Below are positions 51,822 through 60,565 of a stretch of DNA of 64,000 bases, in pieces. Origin of the DNA: Treponema sp. CETP13 (lineage in GTDB: Bacteria; Spirochaetota; Spirochaetia; Treponematales; Treponemataceae). Position 1 is the first letter of the stretch. Each line of letters starts with the position of its first letter. The position numbers and the translations under genes are program-made. The stretch covers positions 310,001 through 374,000 of the forward strand of contig MLPZ01000001.1 of NCBI GenBank assembly GCA_001885315.1, given 5' to 3'. The notes under the pieces are model-generated. The model did not search any database. It was not told the origin of the DNA and saw only the letters and a program-made list of their open reading frames with translations.

Positions 51822-53546
51822 ATGTTTAATATAAATACCGTAACGCTTTCAGATGGAGTTGCCTCGGGCTCTGTTCTGAATTTTCGTAAAGCTATAAAAG
51901 TAGAAGAAACAAAAGATGTCCCAAAAGATAAACGTGGAATTGAAAGAAAAGAACTTGAGGAATCTTTATTAGTTTCATTAAATGAAATTAATTGTCTTGT
52001 TGATGAAGTAAGAAAATCTCTTGGTGACGATAAAGCCTCTATTTTTGAATGTCATGCAGATATTATCAGTGATGAAGAGTTTCAGAATGATATGTTTTCT
52101 CTCATTGATGAAAAAGGATACTCTGCTGCCTATGCGGCATCGGTTATTGCAGAACAAAATGCTTTAGAAATGGAAGAACTTGATGATCCATACTTTAAAG
52201 AGCGAGCAGCTGATTTTCGCGATATAGGACAACGAATTGTCTCTCATTTAGTTAAAGAACAGGGATGTGGTGAAGAAAATTTTCCTCCTCATAAAGCGGT
52301 CGTTGTTGCAGAAAGTTTAACTCCTGGAGAAACAATTCGTTTTTATAAACCTAATCTTTTGGGTTTTATTGTTGCAAAAGGTGGTAAAAATTCTCATGCA
52401 GCCATTCTAGCTCGATCAATAGGGGTGCCTGCTGTTGTTGTTTCTGAGAATATGTTATCTCTTTTAAAAGATGATACTCCTGTAGTTCTTAATATTGAAA
52501 ATAATACACTTATTGTTAATCCAGATGAGAAAACGATAGAAAAGGCTGAAAATATACAGGTATTACAGGAAAAAAGAAGAATCAGACTAAAGAAAATAAA
52601 AGGGAAGCCAGCAGTTACCAAAGACGGACACTTATTTAAATTATATGCTAATAGTGGAAGTATGAAAGATTTGGCTTCCGTAAAAACTGAACAGCCTGAT
52701 GGAATTGGTCTATTTCGAACAGAATTCTTATTTATGGAACAAAGTAGTCTTCCTAATGAAGAAATACAAGCGGCCTATTATACAAAAGTTCTTGAAACAC
52801 TTGAGGGTAAGCCTGTGATTTTTAGGTTGCTTGATATAGGAGGTGATAAACCTCTGCCATATCTGCAACATCCAGAAGAAAAAAATCCTTTTCTTGGTTG
52901 GAGGGGTATACGATTTTTGCTCGATAATGAGGAGATCCTTCGTACTCAAATACGGAGTATGTTGATAGCTTCTGATACTACTCATCAAATAGTTAGAATT
53001 ATGGTTCCAATGGTCTCTTGTATAGCAGAAATGCAAGCTGTGCAAAAAATAATAGAAGATGAAAAGAAACTTGTCGGAGGAAATGCAATTGCTGGTATGA
53101 TGGTAGAAACCCCGGCTGCAGCTATGAATGTTCTAAACTATAAAGGAATATCACATTTCATAAGTATAGGAAGTAATGATTTAACACAGTATACTGTTGC
53201 AGTTGATAGAGAGAGTGAAGTCTTAAGAAAACTATATAGTGAGTTTCATCCTTCTGTTTTGCAACTGATGTATAAAGCTGTTACTGATGCTCGAGAAGCT
53301 GGAATGGAGACAGGTATTTGTGGTGAGTTTGCAGGAAGAATTGAAGGAGCCGCAATCCTTGCTGGAATAGGATTTGATGAGCTTAGTATGTCAGCAGGGG
53401 CTATTCCTGCAGTGAAAGAAATCCTTCGTAGTTGCAATTTTGTAGACTTACAAAAGCTTACACAAGATGTGCTGGCCTTGCCGGATGCTGAATCAGTATA
53501 CAACAAAGCCCATACTTTTCTTGAAGAACAAGGATTGCTTTTATGA
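51822..53546 (+). CDS. ptsI: Phosphoenolpyruvate-protein phosphotransferase (enzyme I)
   Basis: This 574-residue EI starts the PTS phosphorelay by taking phosphate from PEP. The active His is in AKGGKNSHAAILARS near residue 191; the PEP-binding domain has GLFRTEFLFM, FRLLDIGGDKPLP and the catalytic Cys in GICGEFAGR near residue 502. Length is exact for the family. It overlaps the next gene by 4 nt. Encoded with HPr in the same operon, it makes this system independent of a housekeeping EI/HPr pair. Confidence 0.96.
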   Translation: MFNINTVTLSDGVASGSVLNFRKAIKVEETKDVPKDKRGIERKELEESLLVSLNEINCLVDEVRKSLGDDKASIFECHADIISDEEFQNDMFSLIDEKGYSAAYAASVIAEQNALEMEELDDPYFKERAADFRDIGQRIVSHLVKEQGCGEENFPPHKAVVVAESLTPGETIRFYKPNLLGFIVAKGGKNSHAAILARSIGVPAVVVSENMLSLLKDDTPVVLNIENNTLIVNPDEKTIEKAENIQVLQEKRRIRLKKIKGKPAVTKDGHLFKLYANSGSMKDLASVKTEQPDGIGLFRTEFLFMEQSSLPNEEIQAAYYTKVLETLEGKPVIFRLLDIGGDKPLPYLQHPEEKNPFLGWRGIRFLLDNEEILRTQIRSMLIASDTTHQIVRIMVPMVSCIAEMQAVQKIIEDEKKLVGGNAIAGMMVETPAAAMNVLNYKGISHFISIGSNDLTQYTVAVDRESEVLRKLYSEFHPSVLQLMYKAVTDAREAGMETGICGEFAGRIEGAAILAGIGFDELSMSAGAIPAVKEILRSCNFVDLQKLTQDVLALPDAESVYNKAHTFLEEQGLLL

Positions 53547-55528
53547 AACATAGGCAAGAAGAAATTATAAAACTTTTACTCAGTTCTCATGATTATATTC
53601 TTGTGCACGAAATAGCTGCTCGCTTAAAAACGGGGGAGAGAACAGTTTTCCGAGATATTAATGAACTGAGCAATTTTTTACCATTACTTGGGGCAAGACT
53701 CGAAAAAAAACATGGTAAGGGAATCCGAATTGGTGGAGACTTAACAAAGTTAATGGATCGACAATCAAATTTGCGAACCTATATGACATCTCTGTCTCCA
53801 GAACTCCGTTTGTATGTAGAAATTATTTATCTTTGTAATGCAGAAAAAAAAGTTCAAAATTCAGAATTAGCATCTCTTTTAAGAATTAGTGAATCTTGTA
53901 TGAGTAATGATCTTATTAGCATTACAGAGATACTGAATGACAACGAAGTTTTTGGAAATCTATTTTTAGACAGGAAAAGAAGTTATGGGGTAAGCATTGA
54001 GGGTCCTGTATGGTATAAAAGAATGGCTATGTTACAAGGATTCTTAAAAATCGTACCTATTTTAGAGCTGGGTAAAACAATTGTTAAAAAAAATCATTCT
54101 GATGAGTTTGAAAAGATAAAAAATGCATTAGGGTTTACCGCAGATACTAAAACTATATTAGATTTGGTATCTGAAATTGAAAATTTTCTGAATTGTCATT
54201 TTGCCTTGTATGATTTGGTAGTTTTGTTTTTTTATTTGTTTATCACTGTTTCTCATCCTTCTGATTCAGACAGTGATGTTATAGGCAATGGTTTTTCGGT
54301 TGAGCCAGTGATTCCTGAATCAGTTGTTAGTGAATTATCAATACCTTGTATCTCTAATAATAAGAACGAGCTGTATTGTCTTCGTTGTCTATTATCGTCA
54401 CTCGAACCTGCACATCAGACAGGAACAGGCTTTATACTTAGTGAAACTGAAACGTATATTTTAAATTTAGAACAGAATCTTTTTAGAGAGCACTGTATTG
54501 ATCAAAAATTTACAATAGAACTCCAAAATCTTCTTCAGGAACTCCTTTCTACAGTTATCTTTAAAAAAGCATATAAAATTCCACAGAATAGCCTTGATTA
54601 TTCGACGTCAATACCAATCCAGAAAACAGGCACTACAATTTTAGAAACTCTTTACGAACCAATTAAAAAAAGATTTAAAGTAATTCTAACTCTTGCTGAT
54701 GTAGAGCTTTTAAGAGTTCCGATTCGTGCTACAAGTCCACTAAAAACAATACACACAAGAAAACTTCGTGTTCTTGTTGCTTGCATAGAAGGTATTTGTT
54801 TGGCTCGTCTTATTGCATCGGTAATTCGTATATATTATCCTGATATAATAATTGTAGACACAGTTGGAGAAATTGATGTTGCTCCACAATTTATAAAAGA
54901 TAAAGAAGTAGATGTTTTAATTACAACCGTAGATGATATACCGAATACTATTCCACATTTTTTTGTAAAAATGCCTTTTCAACAAGATTCTTTTAGGCAT
55001 GATTTTGCAAGTTTTTTAGCAGATTTACCAAGAACAGAGAGAGAGATTTCTGCAGAAAAAGAAGATGAGAATATTAAAATAGACTTTCCTAATACAAAGT
55101 CTTTAGAACTTGTTTTTGATAATTTTACAATAACTGAGATTGATAGACCCTTAAGGGACAAGAGAATAACGACATTTCTTTCTGAAATCATACTTTCAGA
55201 TTCTAAATCTCAACAACAACTAAGACACGATTTTGATAAACGAGAAAAAAAAGGATCTGTTTATCTTGAAATATCTGATATTAGACTTTTTCATTGTCGT
55301 TCGTCTGCAATTACTATTCCTGTTGCCGGAATGGTACGGAGTAAAAAACCTCTTGCTACAATTTTATATCTTGCAGCACCTGAAAATGCAAATAAAGATG
55401 AAATAGAAGCACTTTCTCTTATTACTACAGGGTTAATTGAGTCTCCTGATTTTGTCTATTCTTTAAATCATGAGACAGCAGACGAAATCAGAAGACAACT
55501 TTTTTCTCTTATGTCTAATCTTTCATAA
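53543..55528 (+). CDS. PRD-containing transcription regulator (MtlR/BglG-like)
   Basis: This 661-residue regulator is the last gene of the PTS operon. It has an N-terminal HTH (about 1-65; LVHEIAARLKTGERTVFRDI), a second HTH-like part (to about 140), two PRD-like regions (about 180-400), a IIB-like domain (about 405-490; LRVLVACIEGICLARLI with a Cys) and a IIA-like C-terminal domain (about 510-650). The layout is that of MtlR-type activators, whose activity is set by PTS phosphorylation. The ATG overlaps the EI stop. The TGCCA operator upstream of the operon is its probable target. Confidence 0.85.
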   Translation: MKHRQEEIIKLLLSSHDYILVHEIAARLKTGERTVFRDINELSNFLPLLGARLEKKHGKGIRIGGDLTKLMDRQSNLRTYMTSLSPELRLYVEIIYLCNAEKKVQNSELASLLRISESCMSNDLISITEILNDNEVFGNLFLDRKRSYGVSIEGPVWYKRMAMLQGFLKIVPILELGKTIVKKNHSDEFEKIKNALGFTADTKTILDLVSEIENFLNCHFALYDLVVLFFYLFITVSHPSDSDSDVIGNGFSVEPVIPESVVSELSIPCISNNKNELYCLRCLLSSLEPAHQTGTGFILSETETYILNLEQNLFREHCIDQKFTIELQNLLQELLSTVIFKKAYKIPQNSLDYSTSIPIQKTGTTILETLYEPIKKRFKVILTLADVELLRVPIRATSPLKTIHTRKLRVLVACIEGICLARLIASVIRIYYPDIIIVDTVGEIDVAPQFIKDKEVDVLITTVDDIPNTIPHFFVKMPFQQDSFRHDFASFLADLPRTEREISAEKEDENIKIDFPNTKSLELVFDNFTITEIDRPLRDKRITTFLSEIILSDSKSQQQLRHDFDKREKKGSVYLEISDIRLFHCRSSAITIPVAGMVRSKKPLATILYLAAPENANKDEIEALSLITTGLIESPDFVYSLNHETADEIRRQLFSLMSNLS

Positions 55529-55543
55529 TTTATTTTACTAAAC

Positions 55544-55570
55544 AATAAAAGTAGTTGACTCTTTTATTTT
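55544..55570. terminator. Shared terminator between the PTS operon and fruK
   Basis: An 8-bp perfect stem (55544-55551 with 55561-55568, loop 9) with a run of T on the plus strand lies 15 nt after the regulator stop and abuts the fruK stop on the minus strand. It can serve both convergent units. Confidence 0.65.
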
Positions 55571-56485
55571 CTAGAAATTAAAATTTGTTGTTTTTATTAG
55601 ATTGCCTACCTGTTCTTTTGTTGCTAATTCTTCTGAACATGCGCTTGCTGTTCCAGCACATAATCCCGTTTTGAGAGCTTCCATATAACTGCCTGTATTT
55701 AAATATCCTGTTATAAATCCTGCAACCATAGAATCTCCGGCTCCTACAGAATTTACAAGATTTCCTTTAGGACAAGCGGCTTCATAAACTTTATTATCAG
55801 CTGAAATAAGAACTGCTCCTTGTTCTGCCATAGAAATAAGAACGTTTTGAGCTCCCATTTTACATAATTTTTTTGCATAAGGAATAACTTCCGCTTTTGT
55901 GTTTAATTTTATACCAAAGATATCTCCAAGTTCATGGTTGTTGGGTTTTACCATAAAAGGATGAAATTGTAATACATTTTTTAAGAGGTCTTTTGTTGCA
56001 TCAACAATAATTTTGATATTTTTGTCTTTAAGATATTTCATAATATCCATATAAAGAGAAGTAGGAAGAGTCGATGGAATACTTCCTGCAAGCACTAGCA
56101 TATCATCAGGAGTAAGTTGATCTAATTTTTTATATAATGAGTGTATATTATCTTGTGTAATAGAAGGCCCTTGCCCGTTTATTTCACTCTCTTCATTAGA
56201 GCGAAGTTTTACGTTTATGCGAGAAATTCCGTGTTCAACTTCTATGAATTCAGATGGTATTCCTTTTTCTTTTAATAAACGTTTAATTTCTTTTCCCGTA
56301 AATCCAGCAGTAAAACCAAAGGCTTTTGTCTCTATTCCAAGATTATGCAATACTATAGAAACATTAATTCCCTTTCCACCTGGGAAAAGTTTCTCTGAAG
56401 TAGTTCTGTTAATTTCACCAACAGTAAAGTTTGCAACATCAATTATATAGTCTAGTGATGGGTTCATGGTTACCGTGTAAATCAT
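55571..56485 (-). CDS. fruK: 1-phosphofructokinase (PfkB family)
   Basis: This 304-residue kinase makes fructose 1,6-bisphosphate from fructose 1-phosphate. PfkB signatures: FPGGKGINVSIVLHNLG near residue 36 and the C-terminal VNSVGAGDSMVAGFITGY with the catalytic Asp. YTVTMNPSLDYIIDV is the typical start. Tagatose-6-phosphate kinase is the alternative in this family. The ATG at 56485 follows AGGAG inside the deoR coding end and lies 2 nt after the deoR stop. It probably uses the sugar phosphate from the PTS operon. Confidence 0.9.
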   Translation of the reverse strand: MIYTVTMNPSLDYIIDVANFTVGEINRTTSEKLFPGGKGINVSIVLHNLGIETKAFGFTAGFTGKEIKRLLKEKGIPSEFIEVEHGISRINVKLRSNEESEINGQGPSITQDNIHSLYKKLDQLTPDDMLVLAGSIPSTLPTSLYMDIMKYLKDKNIKIIVDATKDLLKNVLQFHPFMVKPNNHELGDIFGIKLNTKAEVIPYAKKLCKMGAQNVLISMAEQGAVLISADNKVYEAACPKGNLVNSVGAGDSMVAGFITGYLNTGSYMEALKTGLCAGTASACSEELATKEQVGNLIKTTNFNF

Positions 56486-56487
56486 TG

Positions 56488-57231
56488 TTATATCTCCTTT
56501 ATGTTTATGCAATTTTTATAGTTTTCGTCTTCTAAATTTGTAGTTATTATTGTAGCACTGTCAAATGGAGCAAAGGTTACGCATGAAATCTGTGAAAACT
56601 TACTTGCATCACATATAATATACTTCTGCTGCGTTTGAGCCATAGCTGCTCTTTTTACAAGTGCTTCTTTTACATCTGGGGTACTACAACCTTTGTCTTT
56701 ATGTATTCCGTTTGTTCCCCAAAATCCTATTGAAAAGTTATATTTCCGAACATTTTCTTCTGCTTCTATACCTACAATGGCTTCTGTTGGATATTTTACT
56801 TCTCCTCCAAGTATATACGTTGTAAAACCTTTTTCTGATAATTTTTTTGCAAGTAAAAATCCATTTGTAACAAAGATTGCTGATTTTTCTGTGATAAAAT
56901 TGACCATTAATCCAGTAGTAGTTCCTGCATCAAGATAAACAAAATCATTTGGTTTTATAAGTGTTGAAGCATATTTTGCAATTTTTGTTTTTTCTTTAAT
57001 ATTGTAGTGTTCTCTTATTGGGATACTAGCATCTTTTGTTCGAAAAACAATTCCCTTTGCTATAGCACCTCCAAAGACTTTTGTGAGTTTTCCTTTTTCA
57101 TCAAGTGTTGTGAGGTCTCGTCGTGTTGTTGACTCAGAGGTACCAAGAACTTGCATAAGCTCTTGTATAGTAACACTTTGTCGTTCGTTAACAATGTTTG
57201 TTATTCGTACAAGCCGTTCTTCTAAAAGCAT
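56488..57231 (-). CDS. DeoR-family transcription regulator
   Basis: This 247-residue repressor has the DeoR N-terminal helix-turn-helix (about 1-57: MLLEERLVRITNIVNERQ, TIQELMQVLGTSESTTRRDL) and a sugar-phosphate-binding C-terminal domain (about 75-240; DFVYLDAGTTTGLMVNF and ITNGFLLAKKL). It should sense a phosphorylated sugar, likely a fructose phosphate, and control its own operon with fruK. GGAG precedes the ATG. Its promoter overlaps a cluster of short repeats, suggesting autoregulation. Confidence 0.92.
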   Translation of the reverse strand: MLLEERLVRITNIVNERQSVTIQELMQVLGTSESTTRRDLTTLDEKGKLTKVFGGAIAKGIVFRTKDASIPIREHYNIKEKTKIAKYASTLIKPNDFVYLDAGTTTGLMVNFITEKSAIFVTNGFLLAKKLSEKGFTTYILGGEVKYPTEAIVGIEAEENVRKYNFSIGFWGTNGIHKDKGCSTPDVKEALVKRAAMAQTQQKYIICDASKFSQISCVTFAPFDSATIITTNLEDENYKNCINIKEI

Positions 57232-57263
57232 TGGTGAATCTCCAAATTAATTTTTGATAATGT

Positions 57264-57292
57264 ATTTTACAACCAAAAACACTCAAAGTCAA
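57264..57292 (-). promoter_or_regulatory. Promoter of deoR-fruK
   Basis: On the minus strand TTGACT (57292-57287) and TAAAAT (57269-57264) are exactly 17 bp apart. The predicted leader is about 25 nt and ends at the GGAG of the deoR gene. Confidence 0.65.
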
Positions 57293-57326
57293 TCATAAAC
57301 AATCAATAAACGTTAAAAACAGTCAT
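57275..57326. promoter_or_regulatory. Repeat cluster over the deoR-fruK promoter (candidate operator)
   Basis: Plus-strand repeats AAAAACACTCA (57275-57285), CAATCATAAAC (57290-57300), CAATCAATAAAC (57300-57311) and AAAAACAGTCA (57316-57326) lie across and upstream of the -35 box. On the minus strand they read as repeated TGATTG and TGTTTTT, a pattern in keeping with DeoR-family operators. Confidence 0.5.
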
Positions 57327-57412
57327 ATATAAGTAAATTTAGTTATTGTATTCGCTAATAAAAATTAGTTAATTTTATTTTTGTGTAAAGAGATTCTTAA
57401 AACAGTTTTTGA

Positions 57413-58831
57413 TTAAAAAGGACAAGTAGAATGAAATTCCATTTGTTTTCCGGTATCAGGATGAAAAAAAGAAAGATATTCGGCATGTAGTAACATTCTG
57501 TTTTCATTTTTATTTCGGGTTCCATATAAGCTGTCTCCAACTATAGAAGATCCGAGTCCTTTTATGTGTGCGGAATGAAGTCTCAATTGATGTGTTCTAC
57601 CTGTTTTTGGTATAAACTTTATGCGTGTAACGGTTTCAGATTTTAATTTTTCTTCATTAATGTATAGCCAATCTGTTATTCCCAATTTTCCATTTTGTTC
57701 ATCATAAATTTGATGTGGACGGTTAGTAATGTCAAGACGAAAAGGAAGTTCAATATGCCCAGATAATGTTTTTTGTCTATTTTTAAATTCAGCTACAGCT
57801 TGTTTTGCAGAAAAGCCATCTGCATTAAAAATGCTGCCTCGAATAAGAGCTATATATTCCTTTTTTGTTTTTCGTTCTTGAAATTGAATAGAAAGTTTTC
57901 TATGGGCATCTTTTGTAAAAGCCATAACTAATATTCCAGATGTTTCCATATCAAGTCGATGGACAGATGGTTGTGGAATACACTCGGGGAAAAGGCGTCT
58001 TACACGGGAAACTACACAGTCTTTTTTATCTTCTGTTCTCCCTGGTACAGAAAGCATTCCTGCTGGTTTATTCACGACAATAATACTTTTATCATAATAC
58101 AGTATTTGTATTCCTAGTATTTCAGGAAGAACGAGTGAACACTTTTCTATACATGGTGTATAAAATTCTAGATGTCGTTTTGAGTTTGATCTATTCGATG
58201 AACCATAGTAAAATTCTGCAAGGCTTATAGGTTCTAGTCCATGCATAAAAGCATAATTTAAAAGTTTTGGAGCACAACAATCACCGGTTCCTGTTGGAGG
58301 AAGTTTATATTGTTGTTCTATTGAGTTATTTTTTTTGTATTTTAGAGTGGGGCTAAGACTATAAAAATCAGAAAAGGTCTTTTTTTTACCATCTATGCAG
58401 TGAAATATATACAAATTATATATTTTTTTTAGTAAAGTATTAGAAAGTTTTTTTTGTTTAGCCCCTTTTGCTTCTTTTATTTTTGAGTCATATTGTAATA
58501 CTTCTGCCTCCCATTTTGATACATCAAAGCAAGGGGGCACATATCCTGGAACAATCCATGTCCCAAAATATTGACCTGAAAAAGCTTTTAGCACAACATA
58601 GCCATCTTCATTTAAACTTGATAATGGTAAATCTGTTTTTCGAGTGGGTCGACATACTAAAATACCGAACATATGTCCTTTGTAAGGTTTAAAAAGTTGC
58701 TTTGTCGAAAAAAACGAATTAGAATCTTTGTTTTGTGAAATATTGGTTAAATTTCCTATTGTATCAAAATGCCTAACAAGTTGCATACAATATTTTGTAG
58801 CTAGCTCTGTGGGATAAGGGGAAAGTATCAT
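57413..58831 (-). CDS. RluA-family pseudouridine synthase with long N-terminal domain
   Basis: The 472-residue enzyme converts uridine to pseudouridine in rRNA or tRNA. The catalytic domain (about 245-465) has VNKPAGMLSVPGR, the active Asp in SVHRLDMETSGILV, and GRTHQLRLHSAH. The first 240 residues are extra compared with E. coli RluA (219 in all) and include GTGDCCAPKLLNYAFMHG near 190, a motif I recall from long RluA forms of Vibrio-like bacteria. No Shine-Dalgarno is near the ATG. It follows the P83/100 gene by 24 nt. Confidence 0.85.
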   Translation of the reverse strand: MILSPYPTELATKYCMQLVRHFDTIGNLTNISQNKDSNSFFSTKQLFKPYKGHMFGILVCRPTRKTDLPLSSLNEDGYVVLKAFSGQYFGTWIVPGYVPPCFDVSKWEAEVLQYDSKIKEAKGAKQKKLSNTLLKKIYNLYIFHCIDGKKKTFSDFYSLSPTLKYKKNNSIEQQYKLPPTGTGDCCAPKLLNYAFMHGLEPISLAEFYYGSSNRSNSKRHLEFYTPCIEKCSLVLPEILGIQILYYDKSIIVVNKPAGMLSVPGRTEDKKDCVVSRVRRLFPECIPQPSVHRLDMETSGILVMAFTKDAHRKLSIQFQERKTKKEYIALIRGSIFNADGFSAKQAVAEFKNRQKTLSGHIELPFRLDITNRPHQIYDEQNGKLGITDWLYINEEKLKSETVTRIKFIPKTGRTHQLRLHSAHIKGLGSSIVGDSLYGTRNKNENRMLLHAEYLSFFHPDTGKQMEFHSTCPF

Positions 58832-58855
58832 ACTTATTGTATTATTAGAGTTCCT

Positions 58856-60502
58856 TTATTCAGTTTGAATTTCAGATAAATCTTTTATATTTAGTAATTT
58901 TATCATACCGTTTGCATCAGTTACTGAAATTCCATTCTCAGAAACTATAATAGGACTTTGAGGCAAAACAGATACAACTGATTTTAGAACCAGATCCAAA
59001 TCTGTGTTAAATTTACCTAATACATAATCAGTGGAATCTTGTAAAATTGCATAAAATGATTGGCCGTCAGACACTAGAACAGAATCTTCTGCTATAAAAT
59101 AATCACTTTCATCTATAATTTCCATATTGTCTTTGTCTAGTGTGACAAGTTTAACAGCCCCATTTCCGCTATTTTCGCCTACAACAGCAGTATAATTTTC
59201 TCCGTTTGGTAGTACAATTCTATTCCTGATGTACGATACTGGAGATTCCTTTATCATTAAACCTGTATCAGAATTTATGAGTACAAGTGTAGAAAGCATT
59301 TTTTTTGTGTCTGACATTTTTAGACCGTAAGTAGTATGTATAATTTTTGCTGCTTCAGCTTTTGCTTTTATAACTGCAAGTTGGTCTTCTGCTATTTCAA
59401 TTCTTTCATCTTGAGCTTCGGATTGTTTTTTATCAGCGATTGCTTGTTTTTCAGTAGCTTCAGTTTGCTTTTCTGTTGCAATTGCCTGTTTTTCTTCAAC
59501 TATATCTTCTTGAGCTTCAACTTCTTGAGCTTTTGTAGTAGCAATTTCGTCCTTATTTTCACTTTCCGCTTGTTTCTCTTGAGCAATTTTTTGTAGTTCT
59601 AAATTGTCAGGATTTTCTTCTGCTATTTTTTGAGCTGTAATTGCTTCTTCTTTTGCTTCTTCTGCATTATCTTGAGCTTCTATGGCTTCTTCTTTTGTTG
59701 TTTGTAATACTTTTTTTTCTTCGGATACTTCTTCTTTTGCTTTGGTTGCTTCTTTTTGAGCAGCCTGAGCCTCTTCTGTTGCATTATTTGCTTCTCGTTC
59801 TTTTATATCTACCATATCTTTGCGAACTTCAATTTGTTTTTCTGGATCTTCTTGCATGGATTGTACAACTTGCTTATCCGAAATGATGGAAGTTTCTATT
59901 GTGCTCAATCCTCCATTTATATTTGAAAGAGGAATTACTATTTGTGTTTTTCCTGGCCAATCTTGGTAGTTTACAGAGAGACCACAGATATTTTCGTCTA
60001 GATTTTCTGTAACAACTTTTTTATATACTTCAAGAAAAGCATTTAAATTTTTATAATATACAGCATTATATACAGTTATAAAAACAGATAGGGTATCAGC
60101 ATCTTCTTGAGAATATCCATATGCTGTTTCTAAATAAGCTCCTATTATACGTCTTAGGTTTTTAATATGATCGACCGTTGCATTCTGACCAACAATTAAA
60201 ATATCAGCATCCAATCCTGTGTTTGTAGAGGCATCTATTGCATGAATGATTTGGTAATAATTACTGTCACCTACTTGATTTGAAGTGGTGATATCTTGAT
60301 TAATTGGAGTTGCAAATTGTTGTCCAATGGCTCGAATTTCATCTATCGAATCAATTTTGGCGTGAGGACCTGTATAATTTTGAAAAACAATATTTGCATT
60401 TATAGTTGCTTTTTCAAGCTCTGTTTTATTAACTTGCAAAGCTTGTAGGGGAATTAAGAATAGTATAAGTATAGAGATAATAAAAAAAATTTTTTTCATC
60501 AT
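58856..60502 (-). CDS. P83/100-family exported coiled-coil protein
   Basis: The 548-residue protein matches the spirochaete P83/100 antigen family. A signal peptide (IFFIISILILFLIPLQALQ) is followed by a globular N-terminal domain (about 22-215, with NIVFQNYTGPHAKIDS and QDWPGKTQIVIPL), a charged coiled coil of Glu/Ala/Lys/Gln repeats (about 220-385), and a C-terminal domain that looks like a small beta-propeller or WD-like part (about 395-545). GGAGG precedes two ATG codons; the first is used. It is a secreted or periplasmic protein; function is not established. A propeller gene is directly upstream. Confidence 0.85.
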   Translation of the reverse strand: MMKKIFFIISILILFLIPLQALQVNKTELEKATINANIVFQNYTGPHAKIDSIDEIRAIGQQFATPINQDITTSNQVGDSNYYQIIHAIDASTNTGLDADILIVGQNATVDHIKNLRRIIGAYLETAYGYSQEDADTLSVFITVYNAVYYKNLNAFLEVYKKVVTENLDENICGLSVNYQDWPGKTQIVIPLSNINGGLSTIETSIISDKQVVQSMQEDPEKQIEVRKDMVDIKEREANNATEEAQAAQKEATKAKEEVSEEKKVLQTTKEEAIEAQDNAEEAKEEAITAQKIAEENPDNLELQKIAQEKQAESENKDEIATTKAQEVEAQEDIVEEKQAIATEKQTEATEKQAIADKKQSEAQDERIEIAEDQLAVIKAKAEAAKIIHTTYGLKMSDTKKMLSTLVLINSDTGLMIKESPVSYIRNRIVLPNGENYTAVVGENSGNGAVKLVTLDKDNMEIIDESDYFIAEDSVLVSDGQSFYAILQDSTDYVLGKFNTDLDLVLKSVVSVLPQSPIIVSENGISVTDANGMIKLLNIKDLSEIQTE

Positions 60503-60565
60503 AGAATCCTCCAAAATTCACAACTATATTTATTATATAGCAGATATATAAATAATTCTAGTTAA

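Noticed and set aside
59336-59886. Two hydrophobic plus-strand frames opposite P83/100
   Set aside because: They are the antisense of the Glu/Ala/Lys repeats, which gives Leu/Phe-rich strings; no ribosome site or promoter supports them.
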